A DNA stretch of 64,000 bases, taken from assembly GCA_017309115.1 (NCBI GenBank), contig JAFLEF010000024.1, positions 40,114-104,113 of the forward strand, written 5' to 3'. Below the pieces are notes generated by a model. The model worked only from the letters and a program-made list of their open reading frames with translations, made no database searches and was not told where the DNA came from. Positions 43,075 through 51,772 of this stretch are shown piece by piece. The DNA comes from Verrucomicrobiota bacterium (lineage in GTDB: Bacteria; Verrucomicrobiota; Verrucomicrobiia; Limisphaerales; UBA9464). Positions within the stretch are counted from its first letter, which is position 1; every line of letters starts with the position of its first letter. A program made the position numbers and the translations under genes.

Positions 43075-43087
43075 GGGAGGTGAGAGG
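43075..43087 (+). promoter_or_regulatory. Very strong Shine-Dalgarno for the 28-residue gene
   Basis: GGGAGGTGAGAGG at 43075-43087 contains GGAGGTGA, which pairs with the 16S anti-SD over eight bases; it ends 5 nt before the ATG at 43089. It is the best SD noticed in the window and decides that this short frame is a real gene. Confidence 0.75.
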
Positions 43088-43088
43088 A

Positions 43089-43175
43089 ATGCCCGCTAAG
43101 AAGAAACCAGCAGCCAAAAAGCCAGCCGCCAAAAAGGCAGCCGCCGCACCGAAGAAAGCAGCCAAGAAGAAATAA
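43089..43175 (+). CDS. 28-residue Lys/Ala-rich microprotein, histone H1-like tail sequence
   Basis: ATG to TAA, 28 residues: M-P-A-K-K-K-P-A-A-K-K-P-A-A-K-K, then A-rich and K-rich to the end (fourteen Lys or so, rest Ala/Pro). The K-K-P-A-A-K-K repeats are those of histone H1 C-terminal tails and of the Lys/Ala-rich tails of bacterial HU/Hc1-like DNA-binding proteins, but here the tail stands alone. The strong SD argues for high expression. It would bind DNA or RNA by charge, possibly compacting the nucleoid. It lies between mutS (divergent) and an exonuclease gene. Frameshift remnant of a longer protein is the alternative. Confidence 0.75.
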   Translation: MPAKKKPAAKKPAAKKAAAAPKKAAKKK

Positions 43176-43387
43176 CGTCGCTGCACTTCAACGAGCCGGG
43201 GCGGGAGTCGTCAATGCGTGAACAACGCAAGGGTGATTTCCGCCCCTGTGCTTTTCCGGGAAGCGGATGCTCAGGCGTTGGAAAGCCGATTTTCAGGCCG
43301 GTTTTCGCTGATTTCACGTCAGTCGTCCCGGCCCTTCGCTAAATCTCAGCACTGTTCCTCGGTGCCTTCACCGGCTACAAACTCCCC

Positions 43388-44110
43388 GTGGCCCGCCTCG
43401 TCTTCGACATCGAAACCTCCGCGCTCCCGCTCGAACAGTTCGACGAATCCCAGCAGGAGTATCTCTTCCGCGACGCGGAACGTCTGCCCGAGGAATCTGA
43501 TCGCGCGCGGCGTCGCGCCGAAATTTCCCAGCAGTTCAATCTTTGGCCCTTCACCGCGCAGATCGTCTGCATCGCGATGGTGAATGCCGACTCCGGGAAG
43601 GGTCAGGTGCTTTATCAGGCCGATGACTTCGAGGAAGAGTCCGAAGGTGGCGGCGAAGGAATCGAGTTCGCGCCGCAGGTGGACGAAATGGAATTGCTGA
43701 CTGCTTTCTGGGATGTCGCCAAACGCTACGATCAGATCGTGACGTTCAACGGTCGCGGCTTCGATGTGCCGTTTCTCTATTTGCGCTCGGCCCTTTTGAA
43801 CGTGCCGATCACGCGCAAGGATTGGCTGGGCTACCGCTATCAGACTGATCCGCATTGCGATCTCGCCGAGCAGTTCACCTTTTACAATGTCAGCGGTCGG
43901 GAGGGTGCGGCGCGACGCTTCAATCTCGATTTTTACTGCAAAGCTTTCGGTATTCCTTCGCCCAAGGCGCACGGTGTGACGGGATCGGACGTCAATGATC
44001 TGCTGGCGGACGGTCGCTACCGAGAAATCGCCGAGTACTGTCTCCGAGATGTGGAGGCGACGGTGCAGTTGTACCAGGTGTGGCGGGATCGGTTGGCGGG
44101 GATCAAATGA
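43388..44110 (+). CDS. Predicted 3'-5' exonuclease (PolB exonuclease-like, DEDD fold)
   Basis: 240 residues from a GTG at 43388. L-V-F-D-I-E-T-S-A-L-P supplies the first D-x-E, T-F-N-G-R-G-F-D-V-P-F-L the second Asp, and Y-C-L-R-D-V-E-A-T-V-Q-L-Y the late Asp of the ribonuclease H-like DEDD exonucleases. This is the PF10108 type 'predicted 3'-5' exonuclease related to the exonuclease domain of PolB'. Biological substrate is unknown. It overlaps the convergent mqnA gene by 8 bp at the stop codons. Confidence 0.88.
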   Translation: MARLVFDIETSALPLEQFDESQQEYLFRDAERLPEESDRARRRAEISQQFNLWPFTAQIVCIAMVNADSGKGQVLYQADDFEEESEGGGEGIEFAPQVDEMELLTAFWDVAKRYDQIVTFNGRGFDVPFLYLRSALLNVPITRKDWLGYRYQTDPHCDLAEQFTFYNVSGREGAARRFNLDFYCKAFGIPSPKAHGVTGSDVNDLLADGRYREIAEYCLRDVEATVQLYQVWRDRLAGIK

Positions 44111-44921
44111 TCCCGGCCGGGCTGGGGTTGATCCAGCGCAGAGCTCGAGTGGAGCGTCCGGTATGTCGTTCTAGAAGTTGACGGAATTGCTCGATTCCCG
44201 CGCGCGCGGCTTCGTCGATTCGATACTGAATGTAGCCGCCCACGTAGGCTCGGCGCAGCGGCAAATCGAACTCCGGGTTGGCTTCGATCAACTGCGGCAG
44301 TTTCGAGAGACCGAATTTCGCGGCCTCCGTCAGAACCTGGGCGAGGTCGAGTGGATCAAAGTCACTTCGGAACGCCCACACGGCGTAGGTGAAGGGCAGT
44401 CCTGTGAGCGTGTGCCAGGCTTTGCCGAGGTCCCACAAGTGGTGCGTGTGCGGGGCTCGGCGGAATTCCAGGGCGGGATTCCCGATCAGCAGCACGTCCG
44501 AGAGGCTTGGGGCTTCAGCGTAGGAAGTGAGGGGACGGAATTCAGGATGCACCCCTTGTTCGGCCAGCAGAACCCGGAGCAAGTTGACGCTCGTGCAGGA
44601 CGCCGGATCGAGATGCACCACCCGCAGATCCTTCAAAGGAGTGTGGTGCGCCAGGAAGACACTGTGAACCGGGCCGCGGGAGAGAATTCCAAATCCGTCG
44701 AGCGCCTTCCAATCGGCGGAGAAAAGCACCTCGGTGGTGCTCACGAGGGCGGTCTGGAGACGGTTCGCGGCGAGGTCCCGGGCAAGCTGAGACGGCGGCT
44801 TGAACGCGATGGCCGGTTCGAGACCAGCCGTGAGTGGCAGCGCGTTGAGATACGGCACCGATCCGACCCGGTGTCGGGCGAGCACAGATCGCCAACGTTC
44901 CGCAGCGGAAGTGGAGATCAA
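44103..44921 (-). CDS. mqnA: Chorismate dehydratase, menaquinone (futalosine) biosynthesis
   Basis: 272 residues. V-G-S-V-P-Y-L-N-A-L-P-L-T near the start, L-V-S-T-T-E-V-L, C-T-S-V-N-L-L-R-V-L and L-L-I-G-N-P-A-L-E are the family motifs of MqnA, which converts chorismate to 3-enolpyruvylbenzoate, the first step of the futalosine route. The long frame to 45146 lies inside the preceding M16 gene. I choose the TTG at 44921: it overlaps that gene's stop as TTGA, which suits coupled translation. The other menaquinone genes are outside the window. Confidence 0.9.
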   Translation of the reverse strand: MISTSAAERWRSVLARHRVGSVPYLNALPLTAGLEPAIAFKPPSQLARDLAANRLQTALVSTTEVLFSADWKALDGFGILSRGPVHSVFLAHHTPLKDLRVVHLDPASCTSVNLLRVLLAEQGVHPEFRPLTSYAEAPSLSDVLLIGNPALEFRRAPHTHHLWDLGKAWHTLTGLPFTYAVWAFRSDFDPLDLAQVLTEAAKFGLSKLPQLIEANPEFDLPLRRAYVGGYIQYRIDEAARAGIEQFRQLLERHTGRSTRALRWINPSPAGII

Positions 44922-46420
44922 TTGGTTCCCAGCGGAAGCGGTTCCATGGTGAGCGGATCGCGTAGCGGAACCTGGGTGACCGGGCCGGTGGAAAGCTGCT
45001 GGAAGGTGACCGGATGGGAAGGGTCGCCCTTCTGAATCTCCTTCTCCTGACCAACCATCAGGATAACCGCTTTGGTGGGATGCAGATGTTCCTTGGCCAC
45101 GCGCAGAACGTCTTCCTGCGTGACGGCTTCGACGCGTGGACGCCATTTTTGCCAGTAGTCTGGCTGCGTCGCGTAACGGCCGGTGAATTCGTCTCGAGCG
45201 AAAAGCGAGGCAACCTTGGCCTTGGTATTAAAGTTCTCCGGGAAGGTGTCGATGAACGAACGTTTCGCGGTCTCCAATTCTTCCTGGCTGACTGGGGTGG
45301 AAGCAATGCGCGCCATCTCTTCCAGCACAATGCTGGTGGCGTAGTTCACGGAGCGGGACTTGGAGGCGAATCCGGCTTGGAAGGCCAGCGGGTAGTAGAC
45401 TCCGCCGGGGAATCCGCTGCCGGCTCCGTAAGCGAGACCTTCATCGGAACGCACCCGGTTCATGATGCGGGAAGTGAAACCACCGCCACCCAGAATGTCG
45501 TTCATAACCTGGATGGCGAGGAAATCGGGATCATCCCGCAGGACTCCCGGGAGCAGCACTGACACCCGACCTTGGTTCACGTCCTTGTTCACGAAATAGA
45601 TTCCGGGAGGGGCCATGATGATGTTCGTGGGAATCGCCGGCGGCGTCTGACCGGTGTAAGGCCAATTGCCGAATAGCGTTTCCAGCTGGGCAATCATGGC
45701 GTCGCGATCGAAATCCCCACTGGCGGCCACCACGAAATTGCCCGGGTGAATCCATTTGCGGTGGAACGAGCGCAGATCGTCCTGCGTGAGGGAATTGACG
45801 CTCTTCTCGGTGGTGAAACGCGAGGCCCAGAAGTGATCACCGTACGCCAGTCGTTCCTGTTCCCGGGATTGAATCGCAGTCGACTCGTCGTTCCGCTGCT
45901 TCATGCTCTGGATGCTCTGCTGACGATACAGCTCGAGCTTGTTCGACTGGAACCGAGGCTGCGTGAGCACGGAGCGCAGAATCTGCAGACCCTCCGGCAG
46001 ATCCTTGGAGAGCAGATTCAAGTTTACCGCACCGGAGTCATCGCCAATTCCGGATCCGAGATTGGCGGCGAGAAAGGCGAGCCGTTCCTCCAACTCCTCC
46101 GCCGTCTTGGCTTCGGTGCCACCTTTGGTCAGCAGATAACCGGTGAACTCAGACAACCCTTCCTGGCCCTTGGGATCCAGGTAGCTGCCCGCACGAAGCA
46201 GGACGCTGATGGTCACCAGCGGCAGGGTTCGATCGGGCACCACGTAGGCGACGGGACCGGTCTTGAGTTGAACGCGATATTGGCTGGGATTGGGTGGCTC
46301 GAAGGTGAGTGGCGGGTAGGTCAGCTTTTCCGGTCGGTCGACGACGTCGGCGCCGAAGACCGGCAGCACGCTGGCCAGAAGCACACCACTCAGGGCGGAA
46401 AGGAAGGTGCGGAGATTCAT
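44918..46420 (-). CDS. M16 family peptidase-like protein, inactive partner subunit
   Basis: 500 residues with a signal peptide (FLSALSGVLLASVLPVFGA). The two M16 beta-alpha domains are recognisable (V-T-I-S-V-L-L-R-A-G-S-Y-L-D-P; N-F-V-V-A-A-S-G-D-F-D-R-D). Where M16 proteases carry HxxEH there is G-L-S-E-F-T-G-Y-L-L-T-K-G-G-T, so the zinc site is absent. In the paired M16 systems one subunit is catalytic and the other, with a conserved glycine-rich loop, presents substrate. Gene order fits: the active partner is 30 bp upstream. Note that the terminal codon overlaps the mqnA start. Confidence 0.9.
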   Translation of the reverse strand: MNLRTFLSALSGVLLASVLPVFGADVVDRPEKLTYPPLTFEPPNPSQYRVQLKTGPVAYVVPDRTLPLVTISVLLRAGSYLDPKGQEGLSEFTGYLLTKGGTEAKTAEELEERLAFLAANLGSGIGDDSGAVNLNLLSKDLPEGLQILRSVLTQPRFQSNKLELYRQQSIQSMKQRNDESTAIQSREQERLAYGDHFWASRFTTEKSVNSLTQDDLRSFHRKWIHPGNFVVAASGDFDRDAMIAQLETLFGNWPYTGQTPPAIPTNIIMAPPGIYFVNKDVNQGRVSVLLPGVLRDDPDFLAIQVMNDILGGGGFTSRIMNRVRSDEGLAYGAGSGFPGGVYYPLAFQAGFASKSRSVNYATSIVLEEMARIASTPVSQEELETAKRSFIDTFPENFNTKAKVASLFARDEFTGRYATQPDYWQKWRPRVEAVTQEDVLRVAKEHLHPTKAVILMVGQEKEIQKGDPSHPVTFQQLSTGPVTQVPLRDPLTMEPLPLGTN

Positions 46421-46450
46421 GGGAGGAGAAAGGTGGCGGTGAATGACGGC

Positions 46451-48184
46451 TTATTGCTTTTCGAGTTCGGCGATGCGGGCCGCGACCTTCTTCTGGATGA
46501 TGTTCTGCAATTGTTGGCGCTTTGGATCGGGGGTGCCGGTCTGGGCCTGCATCTGGGCCAGAGCCTGCTTGAGTTTGGCGACGTCCTTTTCGGCCAATAG
46601 GGATTCAATGATCCGGCGTACGACGGGCTTTTGATCGGCGCTTAACCCGACGAGATCGGGATCCTCGGAAGCGCTGCCGCTGCCGGGTTTGCGGTTATAG
46701 ATTGCGACGGCGCGAGCTTCCCGGGTGAAGTATTTGCGGGCGACCCGTTGGACATCCTCGGCGGTGACCGCCTGCAGTTTGGCGTTGGCTTCATTCACTT
46801 CACGCCAGTCGCCCAGGCCTTCGTTTTGGAGGACCTGGATGAAAATCGGGAAATTGGCCGTCAGCTTCCGGTACTCGAAGGCGGCAAACTGGTTCTTCAC
46901 CTTCTGCAGTTCGTCAGCCGGCACCAACTCCTCCTTGAGCTTGTCCAGTTCCGCGTAAATCCCCTGTTCCACGTCCTGCGGAGTCTTTCCGTCCTTGGCC
47001 TCGCCGCCGATGTTGAAGTAGCCGGCCCATTTCTTGGAGTCCTGTACGGCGTAGGTGTCGGTGGCGACTTCGGAACCCAGCACCAGACCCTTGTACAGGC
47101 GGCCGGTGCGATTGCTCAGTAGCAACTGGAGAATGTCGAGGGGATAGCTGTCCTGGTGCTGGAACCCGACCGTCTTCCACAGGATGTCCACCTGCGGATT
47201 GGTCTCTGCCTCGGCGTACATTCGTTTCTCAGCGACTTGATCCGGTTCCCGGGTGATGACTTCCGGCGGTGGTTGGGTCCCGGCGGGGATCCGTTCGAAA
47301 TAACGCCGAACCATAGCCTCGGCGGCGTCGGCCTTGAAGTCACCGACCAGGATCAGCGTGATGTTCTGCGGCTGGTAAAAGAGGGCATAGAACTCGTCGG
47401 CGTCCCGCTTGGTGATATTGGGGATGTCGCTGGGCCAACCGAGCACGGGCCACATGTAGGGGTGGGCGTCCCAGAACATCGCGGTGAATTGTTCGCCGAA
47501 CTTGCCGATGGGCGTGGATTCCACGCGCATCCGGCGCTCCTCGTAAACCACGTCCCGTTCGGCATAGAACTCGCGGAACACCGGCCGCAGCAGACGTTCG
47601 CTTTCCATCCAGCACCACAACTCCAGCTTGTTGGCGGGAACCGTGATGAAATAGCCGGTCATGTCCTCACTCGTGAAGGCATTCATGCCCGAGGCACCGG
47701 CGGTGGTGTACACCCGATCAAATTCATTCTTCACCAACAGCTGACGCTGCTCGTCGATCAGCTTCTTGAACTCCACCTCCAGTTCCTTGTAGCGGGGGGT
47801 GAAGTTCTCCGGCTTGGTGACGTCGTCCAGTTGCCCGCGCCGCAGTGACAGACGCATCAGGGCCTCTTCCTTGCGCATTTCGCCGCGGACCCGCTCCTGC
47901 TCGGCGATCAACTGGAGATCCCGCGCGGCGTCCTTGGTACCCAAGGTCGGCGTCCCCTTGAACATCATGTGTTCGAAGAGATGGGCGATGCCTGTGGTGC
48001 CCAGTCGTTCGTTGGAACTGCCCACCTTCACCACCCAGCCGCCCGCAATGCGCGGCTCCTCATGGCGCTCGACCAGGAGCAGTTTAAAGCCGTTGGATAA
48101 ATGTCGCTCGATCACCGGAATCTGCTGCGCGAAGGCCGGCAGAGCGGACGCGACCAGCACACCCGTCAGACGAAGGAAGTTCAT
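46451..48184 (-). CDS. M16 family zinc metallopeptidase, active subunit
   Basis: 577 residues from the ATG at 48184, with a signal peptide (VLVASALPAFA). The zinc motif H68-L-F-E71-H72 (AHLFEHMMFKGT) is complete, with the distal Glu probably in R-D-V-V-Y-E-E-R-R. There is a charged insert, about 90-150, between the first and second zinc-site parts, and an elongated C-terminal tail (A-Q-M-Q-A-Q-T-G-T-P). Exported M16 enzymes cut small peptides in the periplasm and often work as a heterodimer; the inactive paralogue is encoded next. Confidence 0.93.
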   Translation of the reverse strand: MNFLRLTGVLVASALPAFAQQIPVIERHLSNGFKLLLVERHEEPRIAGGWVVKVGSSNERLGTTGIAHLFEHMMFKGTPTLGTKDAARDLQLIAEQERVRGEMRKEEALMRLSLRRGQLDDVTKPENFTPRYKELEVEFKKLIDEQRQLLVKNEFDRVYTTAGASGMNAFTSEDMTGYFITVPANKLELWCWMESERLLRPVFREFYAERDVVYEERRMRVESTPIGKFGEQFTAMFWDAHPYMWPVLGWPSDIPNITKRDADEFYALFYQPQNITLILVGDFKADAAEAMVRRYFERIPAGTQPPPEVITREPDQVAEKRMYAEAETNPQVDILWKTVGFQHQDSYPLDILQLLLSNRTGRLYKGLVLGSEVATDTYAVQDSKKWAGYFNIGGEAKDGKTPQDVEQGIYAELDKLKEELVPADELQKVKNQFAAFEYRKLTANFPIFIQVLQNEGLGDWREVNEANAKLQAVTAEDVQRVARKYFTREARAVAIYNRKPGSGSASEDPDLVGLSADQKPVVRRIIESLLAEKDVAKLKQALAQMQAQTGTPDPKRQQLQNIIQKKVAARIAELEKQ

Positions 48185-48253
48185 GGGCACCACGAAAGGA
48201 AGGAAGCAGCGCCTGGCCTCAGGGTCAATTGCGGCGGTGGTCGGACGTGAGGT

Positions 48254-48766
48254 TCACCGCGCCTCCGCCCCTCTTGGATTCAGCGTTTCAAACCGGCGTT
48301 CCGCGACATTCTTTCGTACCTGATCGGCCGGAAAGATCCGTCCGTTCATGGCCAGATACACTCCCGGCGGAAGACATTGAACCGCCGCCAGAGCGGTGCC
48401 GATGTTGAAGACGGCATCAGTATTGCGCATCCGGGCTGGCTGCATCGATCCCGTGAGAACAATGGTCTTGTGCGGTATCGATCGAAGCACGGCGGCCGTT
48501 TGTACCATGGTGTCTGTTCCGTGCGTGATCACGATCTGGTCGTGCGGGCTCGCCGCAACCCGCTGACGAATCAGTTCCCGATCTTCCGGGGTGAGTTCCA
48601 AACTGTCCTTGGCGAGGAGGGGTTCCACCAAATGGGGAATGGTGACATTACCTTCCCGCAAAACCTCGACGACCTGGGGAGGTCCGACCTCGTACTCGCT
48701 TTTCGCGTCGAAGTAGATCTTGTCGATGGTTCCGCCGGTAGTGAGGAAGTGAACGGGTCGTTCCAC
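48254..48766 (-). CDS. Single-domain asparaginase-type protein
   Basis: 170 residues, only the N-terminal domain of bacterial L-asparaginases. F-L-T-T-G-G-T-I-D-K holds the first active-site Thr (T13), and V-I-T-H-G-T-D-T-M the second Thr-Asp. V-L-T-G-S-M-Q-P-A-R-M-R-N-T-D follows. Full-length enzymes have a C-terminal domain of 120-150 residues that completes the active site in the dimer; here it is missing. Standalone versions of this length exist in several bacteria, so it is not obviously a truncation. The start is GTG at 48766, directly after GAGGAG. Confidence 0.85.
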   Translation of the reverse strand: MERPVHFLTTGGTIDKIYFDAKSEYEVGPPQVVEVLREGNVTIPHLVEPLLAKDSLELTPEDRELIRQRVAASPHDQIVITHGTDTMVQTAAVLRSIPHKTIVLTGSMQPARMRNTDAVFNIGTALAAVQCLPPGVYLAMNGRIFPADQVRKNVAERRFETLNPRGAEAR

Positions 48767-48814
48767 CTCCTCAGAGTGCCGGGAGTCCGGCGGGCGGCAA
48801 GTGTGGCGGGATCG

Positions 48815-49693
48815 TCAGGCCGGATCCCAGGTCAACCACGCCATGATCGGAAAGTGGTCGCTGGGCCATTGACCGTCTTTTTCGAAGGTAATGATTTCCG
48901 TGGCGCGCACCTTCAATCCGCCTCGGGCCAGGATCCAGTCGATGCGTTCGCCCTGCTCGCGTTTGGCCTGAAACCCGTTGAACGAATTGGCCTGCTCGTT
49001 GCGGCGGGTCTGCGCCAAGAACCAGGTGTCTTGCAGCCCGCCAGCGAGGAACTGGTCGTAGATGGGGTTGGCCTTGGCGACGGCATTGAAGTCACCCACC
49101 AGCAGCAGGGGGAGCTTGGGATCCGTTTGTCGCGCGATACGTTCAAGAATGAGCGTGGTGGCCTTTTCCCGGGCTGGCTGGAGCGCGTGATCCAGATGGG
49201 TGTTCCAGAAATAAAACTGACGTTGGGTCCGGCGGTCGAGGAAGCGCACCCAGGTGACCATCCGACGGTTGGTGTTGCCCCAGGTGCTGGAACCCATGAC
49301 TTCTGGGGTATCGCTGAGCCAGAAATGATCGAATTCGAGCGGCTCGAGTCGTTCGGGCCGGTAATAGACCATCATGAATTCGCCTCGACTGCCACCGTCG
49401 CGTCCGATCCCGATGGAGGCGTATCCAGGGAGGTCGGCCGAAATATCCTTTAGTTGGCTGAAAACGCCTTCCTGGGTTCCGAAGACATCCGGAGCGTACT
49501 GGGTCAGCAAGGCCTTCACCAACGGGCGGCGCGTGGGCCAGGCGTTGGGCGGTTTCTCGCTGGCAAATCGGAGATTGTAGGTCATCACGGCCAGCTCGGA
49601 TTCGGTGGACTCGGCGAGCGCCGGAAAAGCCAGTTGGGTTGCCAGGAGAGGGGTAGCGACAAGAGATCCCAGAAACTGTCGACGATCGGGCAT
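48815..49693 (-). CDS. Exported endonuclease/exonuclease/phosphatase (EEP) family protein
   Basis: 292 residues, opening with a Tat-like signal P-D-R-R-Q-F-L-G-S-L-V-A-T-P. EEP motifs are T-Y-N-L-R-F-A-S, D-V-F-G-T-Q-E-G (catalytic Glu), Y-F-W-N-T-H-L-D-H, G-D-F-N-A (Asp-Asn pair), I-D-W-I-L-A and S-D-H-F-P-I (general base His). The family includes nucleases, sphingomyelinase-like and phosphatase enzymes; export argues for an extracellular phosphodiester or phosphate ester, not DNA repair. Confidence 0.92.
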   Translation of the reverse strand: MPDRRQFLGSLVATPLLATQLAFPALAESTESELAVMTYNLRFASEKPPNAWPTRRPLVKALLTQYAPDVFGTQEGVFSQLKDISADLPGYASIGIGRDGGSRGEFMMVYYRPERLEPLEFDHFWLSDTPEVMGSSTWGNTNRRMVTWVRFLDRRTQRQFYFWNTHLDHALQPAREKATTLILERIARQTDPKLPLLLVGDFNAVAKANPIYDQFLAGGLQDTWFLAQTRRNEQANSFNGFQAKREQGERIDWILARGGLKVRATEIITFEKDGQWPSDHFPIMAWLTWDPA

Positions 49694-49770
49694 GACGAAC
49701 GGTGGATCCCAGGATGGTCGGGTTCAAGCCTCGGTTGCGACGGGCGAACCGTGAAAATAGGGGGCAACCC

Positions 49771-50574
49771 TCAACTGGCTTCCTCGGGATCACTTCGCCT
49801 TCGCCCGGTGTCGGGACACCAACCCCGCTTGGTGGTGGCCACAAACTCCACCAACTCCGCGGCGGGCGAACCCGGGGCAAACTCGGATCGGGCTTCGGTG
49901 AGAACTTGGGCGCGGCGCAGTTCCGACCGAAACAATCGGTGATACGCCCGGCGCAACTCCAGTCGTTGTTCGGAGGTAATTCCCGCGCGCCGCAGACCAA
50001 TGGTGTTGAGTCCCGCCAATCCGTTGTCACCGCGGGCTACGCAAAACGGCGGGAGATCGAGCGAAATAGCCGAGCCTCCTTGCATGAGCGCCAATCGGCC
50101 GACCCGGCAGAACTGATGGACCAGACAGTTGCCGGAGATGAAAGCGCGGTCCGCCAGGTGTACGTGTCCGCCAAGCAGTGCGCCGTTGGCGAGGATGTTG
50201 TGATTCCCCAGGTGACAGTTGTGGCCGACATGACTTCCCGCCATGAAGAGGTTGCCGTCGCCAATGACCGTGTCCTCTTCGAGTTTGTTGGAGCGATGAA
50301 CGGTGACGTGTTCGCGAAAGGTATTGTGTTCGCCGATGCGGAGTCGCGTGGGGGCGTTGGCATACTTGAGATCCTGAGGCGCATCGCCGATCACGCAGCC
50401 CGCATGGAAGCGATTGCCCGGTCCGATGAGCGTGTGGCCGGTCAGATACACCTGGGGTCCGACCGCACACTCGGCTCCGAGGACAACGTGTTCGTCGATG
50501 ACCGAATACGGTCCGACCGAACAGCCGGGACCCAGTTGGGCTCCGGGATGGATGATTGCGGTGGGATGAATCAT
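49771..50574 (-). CDS. lpxA: UDP-N-acetylglucosamine acyltransferase
   Basis: 267 residues from the ATG at 50574, the family start M-I-H-P-T-A-I-I-H. Hexapeptide repeats build a left-handed beta helix up to about 190, with the catalytic His in V-G-H-N-C-H-L-G-N. D-L-K-Y-A-x-x-P-T-R and V-H-Q-F-C-R-V-G are the classic LpxA signatures, and a helical C terminus follows. It transfers the first acyl chain in lipid A synthesis, which shows that the organism builds a lipopolysaccharide-type outer membrane. It overlaps the membrane gene at 50571 by ATGA. Confidence 0.96.
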   Translation of the reverse strand: MIHPTAIIHPGAQLGPGCSVGPYSVIDEHVVLGAECAVGPQVYLTGHTLIGPGNRFHAGCVIGDAPQDLKYANAPTRLRIGEHNTFREHVTVHRSNKLEEDTVIGDGNLFMAGSHVGHNCHLGNHNILANGALLGGHVHLADRAFISGNCLVHQFCRVGRLALMQGGSAISLDLPPFCVARGDNGLAGLNTIGLRRAGITSEQRLELRRAYHRLFRSELRRAQVLTEARSEFAPGSPAAELVEFVATTKRGWCPDTGRRRSDPEEAS

Positions 50575-50951
50575 GGAGTGGGAGCGGAAGGGCGTTGGCG
50601 AAGCGCCTGCCACAGGACGAGTGGACCAGCGAGAGCGGTGGCAGTCAGGGCGGCGTTGGCCATGAGCAGCAGGGCCATGGCGGGACGCGGATGCGGGTAA
50701 TCGATCCAGCGCTCGTTCTCCTTCTGAAAAATCACCAAGGGAAGCGGAGCTCCGGCGAAGCGCAGGCTGGGTCCCACCGGGTATTGGAGGCGAAGGGAAA
50801 GCCAGACTCCGAGAAGGGATCCGAAGATAACCACCAGACTGAAGGCCCCCTGGACGCCGGGACGAGCGCCCTGTCGACGCAGCCATTGCCGCATCAAAAA
50901 CAGGAGCGTGAAGCATCCCAGCAGGAAAAAGAGGGCCAGTCCGATCGCCAT
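50571..50951 (-). CDS. Small membrane protein, unknown
   Basis: 126 residues with three predicted membrane helices (about 2-22, 36-54 and 90-115) and a basic loop R-Q-W-L-R-R-Q-G. No recognised domain. Its stop codon overlaps the lpxA start (4 bp), so both are made from one message, which suggests an envelope function in the lipid A context. The radC stop lies 6 bp upstream of its start. Confidence 0.7.
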   Translation of the reverse strand: MAIGLALFFLLGCFTLLFLMRQWLRRQGARPGVQGAFSLVVIFGSLLGVWLSLRLQYPVGPSLRFAGAPLPLVIFQKENERWIDYPHPRPAMALLLMANAALTATALAGPLVLWQALRQRPSAPTP

Positions 50952-50957
50952 GATCGG

Positions 50958-51668
50958 CTAGGAATAAAAGTGGCCCAGTTCCCGAAGCGAGCAGTAATCC
51001 TTGGGCTGACGTTCGGTCCGGCGCCCGAGAATGATGTGATCGAGCACCTCGATCTTGAGCAATTGGCCAGCGCGGATGAGGTCGCGGGTGGTCCGAATGT
51101 CGGCTTCGCTGGGCGTGGGATCGCCTCCGGGATGGTTGTGGGCCAGGACGAGGGCATGCGCATTGGCCGTGATGGCGGGGCGGAAGACTTCCCGGGCGTG
51201 AACGAGCACGGTGTCGAGGAGTCCGCGGGTGATTTCTTCTATTCGGATCAGTCGTCGTCGGGTGTTTAGCAGGACGACGACGAACCGTTCGGTCTCCAGC
51301 AGGGACAGTTGTTCGCGGAGGACATCGGCGATGGCAGCGGGCGTGTCGAGGACGGGGCTTTCCCGACGGGCTTCAGCGGCGAGGCGGCGGGCCAGTTCGA
51401 ACGCGGCCTTAAGGGTGACGGCTTTGTCGGGTCCGATTCCCCGGACTTCGCAGAGGCGTTCCCAAGGAGCTCGCGCCAGTTCCTCGAGGGAGCCGAAACG
51501 GTTCATCAAGTGATGGCCAAGCGCGACTGCCGACGTACCGCGCAGACCGGAGCGAAGGAGAATGGCCAGGAGTTCGGCCTGACAGAGTGATCCAGCGCCA
51601 AGGGCCTGGAGTCGTTCGCGGGGTCGATCTGGCTCCGCGAGATCCCGAATCTGAAGTGATTCCGACAT
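50958..51668 (-). CDS. radC: RadC family protein (JAB/MPN domain)
   Basis: 236 residues from the ATG at 51668. The N-terminal UPF0758 helix-hairpin-helix region reads L-C-Q-A-E-L-L-A-I-L-L-R-S-G and G-I-G-P-D-K-A-V-T-L. The JAMM metal site is H-N-H-P-G-G-D-P-T-P-S-E-A-D, complete. RadC was once thought to act in DNA repair; its true role is unclear. It sits upstream of the small membrane protein and lpxA in the same direction. Confidence 0.95.
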   Translation of the reverse strand: MSESLQIRDLAEPDRPRERLQALGAGSLCQAELLAILLRSGLRGTSAVALGHHLMNRFGSLEELARAPWERLCEVRGIGPDKAVTLKAAFELARRLAAEARRESPVLDTPAAIADVLREQLSLLETERFVVVLLNTRRRLIRIEEITRGLLDTVLVHAREVFRPAITANAHALVLAHNHPGGDPTPSEADIRTTRDLIRAGQLLKIEVLDHIILGRRTERQPKDYCSLRELGHFYS

Positions 51669-51772
51669 GACCCTACCCTGGCATTCCTCCCAGGCCGTCA
51701 ACAGTCGTCAAATCTCAGTATGTACTCGGGCGCGCCTCACTCCATTACCGGCCTCAAGCCTCTCCCGAGATC

